Source: Raffaelea ambrosiae | Taxonomy: Eukaryota > Ascomycota > Sordariomycetes > Ophiostomatales > Ophiostomataceae | Length of the DNA stretch: 11,080 nucleotides | Assembly: GCA_002778195.1 (NCBI GenBank) | Contig: PCDI01000020.1 | Span: 1-11,080, forward strand | Direction of reading: 5' to 3' | In this document: positions 1 to 6,900 of the stretch, one piece after another | Numbering within the stretch: the stretch's first letter is position 1 | Layout: every line of letters starts with the position of its first letter | The notes under the pieces: model-generated | Told to the model about the DNA's origin: nothing | What the model saw: only the letters and a program-made list of their open reading frames with translations | Databases searched by the model: none | Translations under genes and position numbers: made by a program

Positions 1-180
1 TACTGTGTGTGGCATCGGAGGGAGGCCTGCAGACCCGTGCTGGAACCGGCCAATGCGTTTGCCCGTCCACCTGCACGAGGAAATCGTCCCAGCCAGGTCG
101 CATGCTCCATGTCGGCACACTATGAATGTCCAATGTTTGAGATTCCCGGGTTGGCTTGTGGCCGCACTCGTGTTCTTTCC

Positions 181-339
181 AGGGTGCGGTTCACAGATAT
201 AAGTGTAAGGCTCGCACGCCGCCAGAACTGCATATTTCGATGCATCTGGTCGCCTTATTTCATTCTACTACACGTCAACCTTTACAATACGTCCGTCGTT
301 TTCCGCTACTCCAATTGGACACCACCTCCTTCCATTATG
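181..339 (+). repeat. diverged leader repeat, copy A
   Basis: This stretch covers the region just upstream of, and including, the start codon of the first gene. It resembles 1841-1984. In the block 181-247 I count 50 identical bases of 67 with one gap. In the ungapped block 300-339 I count 26 of 40. Between the blocks copy A is about 16 bases longer. Most differences are transitions (23 of 31 over the two blocks). Patchy similarity may extend further upstream (for instance positions 1-36 against about 1759-1785), but I cannot align it cleanly. Either it is a duplicated promoter and 5' leader, or a small dispersed repeat. Confidence 0.7.
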
Positions 340-1317
340 CGGCCCGTCACTCCTCCAGCCTACGCTCATCCAGCAGAGGCGTTTGAAAACGAAGTCGAAG
401 ACCCTTATCTACTATTCCCTCCCCCTCCGTCTCCTGCCGGAAGTGTAGGCGATGATGACAACATCAATATGAGACGGGCGGACGGCATTTTGGTTCAGCG
501 AACAATTAGCATTACCATAGAAGAAGAAGAAGAGGTAAGACGATCGCGGCAGATGTTTAAAAGCTGAACAGTTGCTTACTTTATGCAGCCACTCGGACCG
601 GGCGCTGCGGAGGCGCATACATCTTTACCGCCGGGTTTATTGAACAGTATCCCCAATCGAGTGGTGCTGGACTGTCTACAGTGTGACTCCCTATCTAGGT
701 CACCGTGATTCACCCTCAAGCTAACATATAACAGCAGTCCGGCGTACGAAGACATATCTGAGATACGACGGCCAGAGAACGTGCTGTCGGTTTTTTTTAC
801 CGAGTATTTGAAGCTACAACCCCGCGAACACGACGCCCCCATAAGAAGCTGGATGGCCTCGGATGAGGGCAAAGCCAGATACAAGCAGATCAAGGCGACG
901 TTGTTTGAAACGTCGGAAGCAGATCAAATGGCGCGGTGTTTAGTGGTCTTGGTGTGTTACGGGCAGATTCTCGGAAATGGAGAGGACCAAGAGCCTCCTC
1001 GCGGGGGTTACTTGTGTGACTATTTCTGTCACTTGGACGGCGCCGAATTGGAGAGCAGAGCGACATGGCAGTACATGGCCTGCGCTTTTCGACGTGTTGC
1101 CATCAGACATGACTCGGGTCGTCTCTCATGCTCCGGGCTTGCCTCGTTGGTCGCTGTCGTCCAAAAGCCCTTTTGCCTAGCTGATTACCTGCTGGACGGT
1201 TATTGGCAATATCGATTGGCCATGCCGCACGAAGACAGTCGGGCGAGGATGGCAAAGGAGGTTTCCGATCTTTGCGTTGGCAGCGAGGCACTGAAGTTGT
1301 ACTTGGTCAAATCGTAG
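337..1317 (+). CDS. hypothetical protein, three exons
   Basis: I do not recognise this family. My model joins 337-534, 589-680 and 738-1317 into a 289-residue protein. Intron 1 (535-588, 54 bp, phase 0) has donor GTAAGA, a GCTGAAC branch-like site and acceptor TGCAG. Intron 2 (681-737, 57 bp, phase 2) has donor GTGTGA, a GCTAAC branch site and the tandem acceptor ACAGCAG. Reading straight through either intron hits a stop, while splicing gives one open frame. The N-terminal 66 residues are proline-rich and acidic, ending in five Glu encoded by a GAA run against the donor. The third exon encodes a helical-looking, Cys- and Trp-containing body of about 190 residues. I see no signal peptide, membrane segment or catalytic motif. 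ATG 337 is the first in-frame ATG of this exon; the frame is open upstream to the window edge but without an ATG. The gene precedes the RasGEF-like gene in the same orientation and shares its leader repeat. Confidence 0.6.
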
Positions 1318-1840
1318 GGTTTCTGCAGACTCATGGGATCAAATGAACAGTTCTTTGGTTTAAATTGGAAGGTGTACAATCCATCTTCACCTTTTGTTTT
1401 GGTCACCAGATAACTCCAGACACAAATCACTTCTTCAATGTATCACTTCTTAACGTGTGCATGATCAATACTGAATTGGAGAAGCCTCATTTTTCGGTAC
1501 AGCTGTGTGACAACAGGCACACGATCAAGATCAGGGCCTCCGATCAGGGCCGCCGCGGTTACTACAACAGGCGTATCGAAGTCATATCCCAGACCAAAGG
1601 CGCCAAAATGCCGCGGCATAGCAAGGTACTTTCTGAGGTGAACGATGAGATCCTAAAAAGAAGAGAGGTTAAAAAAAAAGAGTGCCTGTAGTAGCGTGTC
1701 AAAATGGACGGGTTTGCGCCCAATCGCACGTCAAGAGGAAAGGTTCCAGAGCTCGTACTGTGTAACATCGCCTGCAGGTTTTAATAACTCCATGCAAGCA
1801 TATTTCCGATGCGTCACTGAGTCGCGTTTGTATCTAGTTC
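1318..1840. other. intergenic, no confident gene
   Basis: The stretch contains one ATG-started ORF, 1461-1691 on the plus strand (76 codons, Lys/Arg-rich, ending in a lysine run over an A-tract near 1671-1679). It has no recognisable domain and could be the remnant of a longer reading frame. A 10-base direct repeat, GATCAGGGCC, lies at 1529-1538 and 1542-1551 inside it. The 3' end of the first gene should lie early in this stretch. From about 1712 onward there is patchy similarity to the start of the window, preceding the clearer repeat copy B. Confidence 0.4.
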
Positions 1841-1984
1841 AGGGAGAAGTTCATAAACATAAAGCGTAAGGTTCGCACTCTCCCAGAATTGCACGTTTCG
1901 ATAGATCCTTTTCTTTCACGCCGACCTCCACAGCACATCCACCATTTCCGCTTTACTAACTGGATGCCGCACTCTTCTATCATA
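1841..1984 (+). repeat. diverged leader repeat, copy B
   Basis: This is the second copy of the leader found at 181-339, lying immediately upstream of the RasGEF-like gene. The best-matching parts are 1841-1908 and 1945-1984. The base triplet aligned with the start codon of the first gene (337-339) is ATA here (1982-1984), and the ATG I use for the RasGEF-like gene lies two codons downstream in the same phase. Similarity stops at the start codon: the two coding sequences are unrelated. Confidence 0.7.
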
Positions 1985-1987
1985 AAT

Positions 1988-3122
1988 ATGTCTTTCAATG
2001 ACGGCTTGACAAGAAGATTCGACATGGTTTGCGAATGAGGAGACGTTGAGAGATAAAAAAATATAGCCACGTTAAGTTATTCTTCAGGACGACTTGGACC
2101 TAGGCCTCTTCGTCTTTCTCGAGGAAAACTCAAGTCCTCCAGCGCCTCGCTCAGGCACCAGTACATATGGTAGCCGCGACTTCAGCCTGGCGCCGCAGGC
2201 GTCGACCCGGTTTACTCTGACTGGCACGGCCATGGCTCCCGAGAACCAGCCGTCTTTGAGCATGAGTAGCAGCAAGGAAGTCCAGATTGAAGGTGGTTCT
2301 CCGCGCTTCTCAACGATTATGAATTTCAACCCTTTCTATATGGCTTGCCAGTTGACTATACTCCAGAGTAGAATCTTCTGCTTGATCATGCCGGGGGAGC
2401 TGCTCAAATCGTTGTGGACCAAAAGAGACGGACTTGACTCTCCCAATGTGAAGGCTATGATCGCCCTGTCGACGGATATTTCCAACCTTGTGGCTTACAC
2501 TATTCTGCAGTATTCCGAGGTCGATACGCGCGCTGCTGCCATCGAGCAATGGATCAATGTGGCACAACAGTGCCTTGAGCTCCGCAATTATGATGCACTG
2601 GTGGCCATCAACAGCGGCGTGAACAGCGCGAGCATTAGGCGCCTCCGCCTCACCTGGGACAAAGTGTCGCCTGAGTACAAACAAAATGTCGAGGAGATTC
2701 AAGCCATTGTCGCGCCGGCAAAGAACAACGAGGAATTGCGTTGCCGACTTGGCGACCATGATGATGCACTCCCATGCCTACCATTCCTTGGCATGTACCT
2801 GACGGAATTGATCTTTGCTGGCGGAGGCTCGCGGGGCCTCACGATTGTCGATAAGCTTCTACGCTTCCAGAAGACCCCGTACCCCTTAAAAGACGCGCCA
2901 GACACCCAAAACTGGATCACCAGCCAGATCAGCCGAGTACACAAGTTGAAGACGGAAGATAGGGAAATCCCGGATGTACTTTACGAGAAAAGCGAAAAAC
3001 TGGAGCCGAAGACTCTCGGGTCGATGGCCACCTCGGCTATGTCGACAGCCGCCGCGGTCGCAGCAGGTCGCCGGACAAGGGTTTCGAAGCTATCCTGGAT
3101 CAATTTGTTCCCGTGTATGTAG
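1988..3122 (+). CDS. RasGEF (CDC25 homology) domain protein, compact and divergent
   Basis: Members of this family exchange GDP for GTP on Ras-type GTPases at membranes. My model joins 1988-2026 and 2088-3122, giving 357 residues; the 61 bp intron (donor GTTTGC, acceptor TTCAG) is phase 0 but has only a weak branch site. An in-frame ATG at 2232 is an alternative start. The CDC25 domain spans about residues 93-296. Recognisable blocks are MACQLTILQSRIF, PGELLKSLWTK, the stretch ALSTDISNLVAYTIL, WINVAQQCLELRNYDAL, RRLRLTWDKV and PFLGMYLTEL. Known Ras exchange factors have an N-terminal REM (RasGEFN) domain; none is visible here or in the gene upstream. After YLTEL the usual Gly-Asn pair is replaced by GGGS (about residues 258-261), and the following conserved block with the INF.K motif is missing or replaced by a segment some 15 residues shorter. 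The short tail is Ala- and Arg-containing. Family assignment is confident; exchange activity is doubtful. Confidence 0.85.
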
Positions 3123-3165
3123 TGCAAACAATGCTCTCGACGTGCCCGTTTACTTTCAATATCCT

Positions 3166-3171
3166 ATTAAA
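3166..3171 (+). terminator. possible poly(A) signal after RasGEF-like gene
   Basis: ATTAAA lies 44 bases past the stop codon, in an AT-richer stretch. It is a plausible polyadenylation signal, but fungal signals are loose and this is weak evidence. Confidence 0.3.
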
Positions 3172-3319
3172 TGGACACCTGATTTATCGTAATCTTTGCC
3201 TCGGTCTCATCGTTTTCCAAGGGTTGCTTCCTCGATGTATGATTCAGTCCACCTCGCGATCCGTGCCGTCATCACCGAGTGTAGTGGCGTAGTGTGTTAT
3301 CGCTGGTCAAGCATATCGT

Positions 3320-3547
3320 ATGTTCCTGGTCCGGCACTCGGAGGGCGGCGATGCTGCTTCTGCTACTGTTGCAGGCCTCCAGCTGGAGTCGCCCGTACCG
3401 TCAGGCCCGCCGCCGTCCTATGACGAGTGGCGCAAGAGCATCGCTGACGCCGGCACTGCTCCTGTCTCTTCCACTAGTCACTACCATGGCCCAAGCGGCC
3501 CAGGAACAAAGCCAGACTCAGTTCCAGAGCTTCTTCTCGACATGTAA
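3320..3547 (+). CDS. small proline-rich ORF, uncertain
   Basis: An ATG-started ORF of 75 codons. The middle carries PSGPPPSYDEW, which contains a PPxY-like element (WW-domain ligands have PPxY; here it is PPSY). The composition (Pro, Ser, Gly, Asp, Glu) is more protein-like than the surrounding frames. It could be a small gene, or a 3' exon of the RasGEF-like gene: a GTATGT donor exists at 3115, one base short of that gene's last codons, but I found no acceptor that is both well formed and in phase, and the best-phased one (AAG at 3309-3311) is poor. No function is proposed. Confidence 0.3.
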   Translation: MFLVRHSEGGDAASATVAGLQLESPVPSGPPPSYDEWRKSIADAGTAPVSSTSHYHGPSGPGTKPDSVPELLLDM

Positions 3548-3589
3548 CAGAGTATGAAAAAAGGTGGGTGAAAATAGAGGCGCATGTTG

Positions 3590-3830
3590 TCCACAGCCCC
3601 TTGTTTCTTTTTTCTCCCTTTATTCTCCACCCCATTTCTACTCTTTCCTCGTCAACTTCTTTTCTTTTATCTCCCTCCATCCCCTCTCTACTTAGCATTG
3701 TTATTACAGAACGAAAAATCATTCCACCACCTACCTTTTTTTATTTTTATTTTTTATTCTCTTTTTTTCACCAACTTACTTAATGCTGCTACTCCTATTA
3801 TCTAAATCTACCTTTCTTTTCATCCTGCTT
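3590..3830 (+). promoter_or_regulatory. C/T-rich promoter and 5' leader of the kinase gene
   Basis: The plus strand is almost purely pyrimidine over much of 3596-3790, with long T and CT runs. Such C/T-rich blocks upstream of the start are characteristic of promoters and transcription start regions in filamentous fungi. ORFs in this stretch are low-complexity artefacts. From about 3800 to the start codon the composition becomes mixed, and an intron in the 5' leader is possible because CAG acceptors occur just upstream of the ATG (for example at 4036-4038). Confidence 0.5.
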
Positions 3831-3843
3831 GGCCGAACGGCCA
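3830..3843. promoter_or_regulatory. 14-bp dyad TGGCCG-AA-CGGCCA
   Basis: Perfect 6-base arms separated by two bases. The core is an everted pair of CGG triplets (CCG-N2-CGG), the half-site used by many fungal Zn2Cys6 transcription factors. It lies about 200 bases upstream of the kinase start. A comparable CGGCC-AAC-GGCCG element occurs at 9307-9319 beyond the 3' end of the Est1-type gene, so it may be chance. Confidence 0.3.
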
Positions 3844-4039
3844 CCCACACGAATCTCGCCCGCCCTTACTCGACGCAATCATCAGGGCACTCTCTGTCGC
3901 AGACACCGCCTTACTTTCCCACCGATATACTTCTCCCACAAGCCCAAATATACAGTGCCAAGAGCTCGTTGCACGTGCCTCTTTCGGTAATATCAACACC
4001 GCTGTCTGTCTACGTTTCAAGGCAGGTTGGCGTCACAGG

Positions 4040-4060
4040 ATGATATGTCTACCGCACTAA
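4040..4060 (+). other. six-codon upstream ORF overlapping the kinase start
   Basis: The sequence ATGATATG places a first ATG (4040) five bases before the kinase ATG (4045) in another frame. The upstream ORF encodes six residues and ends at TAA 4058-4060, so it overlaps the beginning of the kinase coding region. It has A at -3, while the kinase ATG has G at -3. If the transcript starts upstream, scanning ribosomes would meet the short ORF first. If the CAG at 4036-4038 is used as a splice acceptor, the arrangement may differ. Confidence 0.45.
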
Positions 4061-5353
4061 ACGAGTCATTTTACGGAACAGAGGAATTGGAGTGGAAAAT
4101 GAAGAACGATAGAATCACCCAGCGGCTCCGGCGAGCTCCGCCGGCCTCATCATCACCCGCCCGCGGAAAGAGACGCTGTGCGTCCGGCTCTTTCTCTGCC
4201 AGAGACTCTAGGACAAAAGTGCCGAGACAACAGATCCTGCCGCCATCATACAGCGTCTCCTCAGCATTTACGTACATTGGGGCAACGGTGGGCGGCCAAT
4301 GTTCGTATTTCTTCGCTATTTCTTCGCTCGCTTGGAGAACAAGCTCTTGCTAACGGTCTAGACAAAATCACGGGCAAGCTGGGGCAGGGAACATTCGGCA
4401 TTGTTATGAAGGCCGTTGACAAACGGAACAAACGGAACGTTGTCGCGATCAAAGCGGTTCGACATGAGTACGCCCAACGGGAACGAACGATATTGGAAAT
4501 CTTGCAAAAGAACGACGGTGCGAACCAAGGCTGCATCCGCCTGCACCGCATTTTTGACGAGAACGGAGATACTTTTTTTGTGATGGACTATCATCCACAA
4601 AACCTCCAACAGTTCCTCCAAGCGGACGGCTACATGCCAATGCACCACATCGTTCGCATCGCCCGCCAGCTGTTTACCAGCGCTGCCTGTACGTCCCCAC
4701 GAGCCACAGAACGTTGAGAGTGAGCATGACTCTGACCAGGCAGTTTTTTATCGTCTGAAAATCATCCATACGGACTTCAAACCGGACAACGTCCTCTTGT
4801 GTGACGCCACATACCGTGACGTCTTCTACAAGGGGCGCCGCCGGCGAGAGCTGTGCGATCCGACGATCTGCGTGGTCGACTTTGGCTCGTCGGCCTTACA
4901 AGCTGACACGCGTACGGAAACAGTGACGACATGCCACTACCGGGCTCCCGAGATCCTGCGAAAGCAACGCTGGTCCTTCGAATGCGACATGTGGAGCATC
5001 GGCTGCATGCTGGTTGAGCTTTTTACACGCGCCTTGCTCTTCGACAGATGCAAGTATGATCTCGAGCATTTGTCTATGATGCAGAAATTCACAGGCTGCT
5101 ACGAGCCGCCAATTGAGCCGTGGTGGCAGAATTATAAATCCGTCAAAGCCATGAAGCGCCTGGAAGTGCGTCTACAAAATCGCTTACCATGGCCTCTTTT
5201 CCCTACTGACATCTATAGGACATCATCCCCGAGCAATACGAGAGTTTCCGTGATCTATTACGCCAGATTTTCGTCCTCGAACCCAGCCAGCGGATCACAG
5301 CCGAGGAAGCGTTAAAGCACAAATGGCTGGAAGAAACGGTGGCGAGAAAATAA
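4045..5353 (+). CDS. LAMMER (CLK-type) dual-specificity protein kinase, four exons
   Basis: LAMMER kinases phosphorylate SR-type splicing factors and other nuclear substrates. Exons 4045-4300, 4362-4688, 4744-5165 and 5219-5353 give 379 residues. All three introns are 53-61 bp with donors GTTCGT, GTACGT and GTGCGT and TGCTAAC or CTGAC branch sites, and each is required to keep kinase motifs in frame. The N-terminal 83 residues are basic and Ser/Arg-rich. Visible motifs: glycine loop GQGTFG (93-98), catalytic Lys in VAIK (K116), likely alpha-C Glu (E126), catalytic loop HTDFKPDN (203-210, with the HTD typical of LAMMER kinases), DFG (240-242), HYRAPE (259-264), DMWSIGC (276-282), and EHLSMMQKFTG (302-312) against the family signature EHLAMMERILG. 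The C-terminal lobe ends with an ordinary RITAEEAL-type segment. All catalytic residues are present, so activity is expected. The usual fungal LAMMER kinase has a much longer N-terminal region, so I infer a short paralogue rather than the main copy. Confidence 0.9.
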
Positions 5354-6330
5354 GGTTGACCCTACAACATAACAAGGACGCTTTGGCAGAGGCCGCGCAG
5401 GCTGAACAAGGCGGTTTCGCAGGAGTTGATAAACCGAGTCAAACCAAGACCAAGAAACGAGTCAAAAGAGACCATACGCCCAATGGGAACAGGTGGCACA
5501 ACGAGGCCGCTGCTGCATGCCCACAGGTTGCATGTTATCCGTCTGCGAGGCAATTTGTGTTGAAGAGAAAGGCGATTCGGAGATTCTTTTCTTACACGAT
5601 TGTCTCGAATATAACCATGCCCATGGAAAAGCCGGGACTAGCATTAGATCGACTCAGTCACGTAGAAACGAAAGAAAGGACGAGACAGAACAGAATCCAA
5701 AGAAAACTAGAACAAAAGCGCAAGTTGCATTTCTATGCTACTGGGAAGCATGGCAGAGTACGTGGGCCAAAATATAATGCATATCGTGTTCCGTCCTTAT
5801 TCCCCTTTGCCGCAGTTCTCCACGCACATGGTCGAGTAACAAACCATAGGGACGGCTGGCGCCTTTGGTGCTTTCCCTCGCAAACGAGCTGTGCATCCAA
5901 TTTGGCCGTAAATGTCTTGGTTCCCTCTGGGGTGTTTTCAAAGGTCTCTTTCTTTGCTACCACCGTTTCTTTCAGTCTTTCACGTTCATCTTGTGTTATC
6001 GCGGTTTTGGCGGTGTTGGCTTCGGTACGCCTGTTGTATCGTAAGCGCCGCGACCTTTGTCCACGCAAACTTTGTCGACCTCCATGACCGTTGCTGTGTG
6101 CGTGCTGTGATACGGTCGATGTCAGTAAAACACACCACGGAGTAGCCGTGGTGAAGAAAACGCGGCCAATAGACAATTAGGGGGACGTACATAGGGATGT
6201 GTCGCTGCTCTGATGGTAAAGGATGTTGTTTCTTGACTGGCTGGCTTGTGCAAGTGAAGAAGGGATGGAGGAAAAAAGCTTGGGGGAAGGAAAACGCAAC
6301 GGTAGAAAGGGAAGACAGTCAGATTTAAAG
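5354..6330. other. intergenic, no confident gene
   Basis: The start should hold the 3' UTR of the kinase gene. A 254-codon plus-strand ORF (5323-6087) overlaps the last kinase exon in another frame and has no recognisable domain. On the minus strand, stretches at 6085-5996 (29 codons from an ATG) and 5998-5870 in a neighbouring frame look somewhat protein-like (Lys/Glu/Thr-rich) and could be pieces of a decayed gene. None of this supports a gene call. Confidence 0.4.
6133..6153. repeat. 8-bp perfect hairpin
   Basis: CACCACGG (6133-6140), loop AGTAG, CCGTGGTG (6146-6153). The stem is GC-rich and would be stable in RNA from either strand. There is no T-run, so a bacterial-type terminator is not implied. 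It lies about 800 bases beyond the kinase stop codon and 380 upstream of the next possible gene. Confidence 0.5.
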
Positions 6331-6532
6331 GGTTTTATTTTCTTTTCGCCTTTCCCGTTGCGGTTTTCTTCAAGTTCCCCTTTCCTCTTTTTGATCTCTT
6401 TCTCATACGTTTTCCTCTCCTACCATTGTATTATTTCCTAACCTTCCTCCGCTTTTTTTTGATTCTCTTGTATTTCTTTCGTCTCCCTAATTCCGTCCTC
6501 TTTACTCTATCTCGCTCTCGCCCAACCTTCAC
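6330..6532 (+). promoter_or_regulatory. C/T-rich promoter and 5' leader of the small gene
   Basis: The plus strand is dominated by T and C from about 6335 to 6530, with runs such as CTTTCCTCTTTTTG and TCTCGCTCTCG, ending in CAACCTTCACATG. It has the same character as the block before the kinase gene and is typical of fungal promoters and 5' UTRs. This is the main reason to think a transcription unit starts here. Confidence 0.5.
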
Positions 6533-6900
6533 ATGTCTAACAGAATGGTATGTCCTTCTGGCCTTTGCATAGCACTTTTTCTTTCGATTTATTTATTTTA
6601 AGTTTCTGCTTTTGTTGCTCTTCCTGCATTTGATTTTTCCCGTTTTGTCATTTTGTCTAGACCAATTCAACCCGGAATGATTTGTCCCAAGACGTTGGCC
6701 TGGGGCATGAGCGCACACGGGATACGTCCGCGACAAACATGCAGCTGCGTGGCTTGATCCTGCATATGCAAAAGGAGTACCAGACGACAGAGACTAACCG
6801 ATGGCCGGTGCCGTCGCCGTCCCGCCCTGCCGACAGCTCGATAAGCGGAGACGTACCTATCACCTGCAACGAACCTATCACCTGCAGCGAGATGGACTAA
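6533..6900 (+). CDS. possible small two-exon gene, 84 residues
   Basis: I do not recognise the product. The model joins 6533-6547 (five codons, MSNRM) and 6661-6900. The 113 bp intron has a strong GTATGT donor and a T-rich tract before TCTAG, but no clear CTRAY branch site; reading through it meets a stop. The spliced protein is hydrophilic, with a short helical-looking segment (LRGLILHMQKEYQ), then a Pro/Ser-rich part, and ends in two tandem copies of a six-residue unit (PITCNE and PITCSE). No signal peptide or membrane segment is seen. The gene has its own C/T-rich leader and follows the kinase on the same strand. It may instead be the first exons of a longer gene, or a non-coding transcript. 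Confidence 0.4.
6855..6890 (+). repeat. 18-bp tandem duplication, two copies
   Basis: ACCTATCACCTGCAACGA (6855-6872) is followed directly by ACCTATCACCTGCAGCGA (6873-6890), with one A/G difference. The unit is a multiple of three and encodes the repeated hexapeptide at the end of the small ORF. Confidence 0.9.

Noticed and set aside
7..336. Upstream extension of the first gene's frame to the window start
   Set aside because: There is no ATG in that frame before 337, and the region behaves as a leader duplicated upstream of a different gene.
3568..3805. Two ORFs rich in Phe, Leu and Ser
   Set aside because: They are translations of the C/T-rich promoter block.
4178..4361. Kinase start at ATG 4178 without the first intron
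   Set aside because: Splicing 4300 to 4362 gives GGQYKITGKLGQGTFG, which matches the kinase domain entry, and joins it to an upstream frame with an ATG.
5323..6087. 254-codon plus-strand ORF starting in the last kinase exon
   Set aside because: It overlaps a well-supported exon in another frame, has no domain, and its composition drifts as in non-coding DNA.
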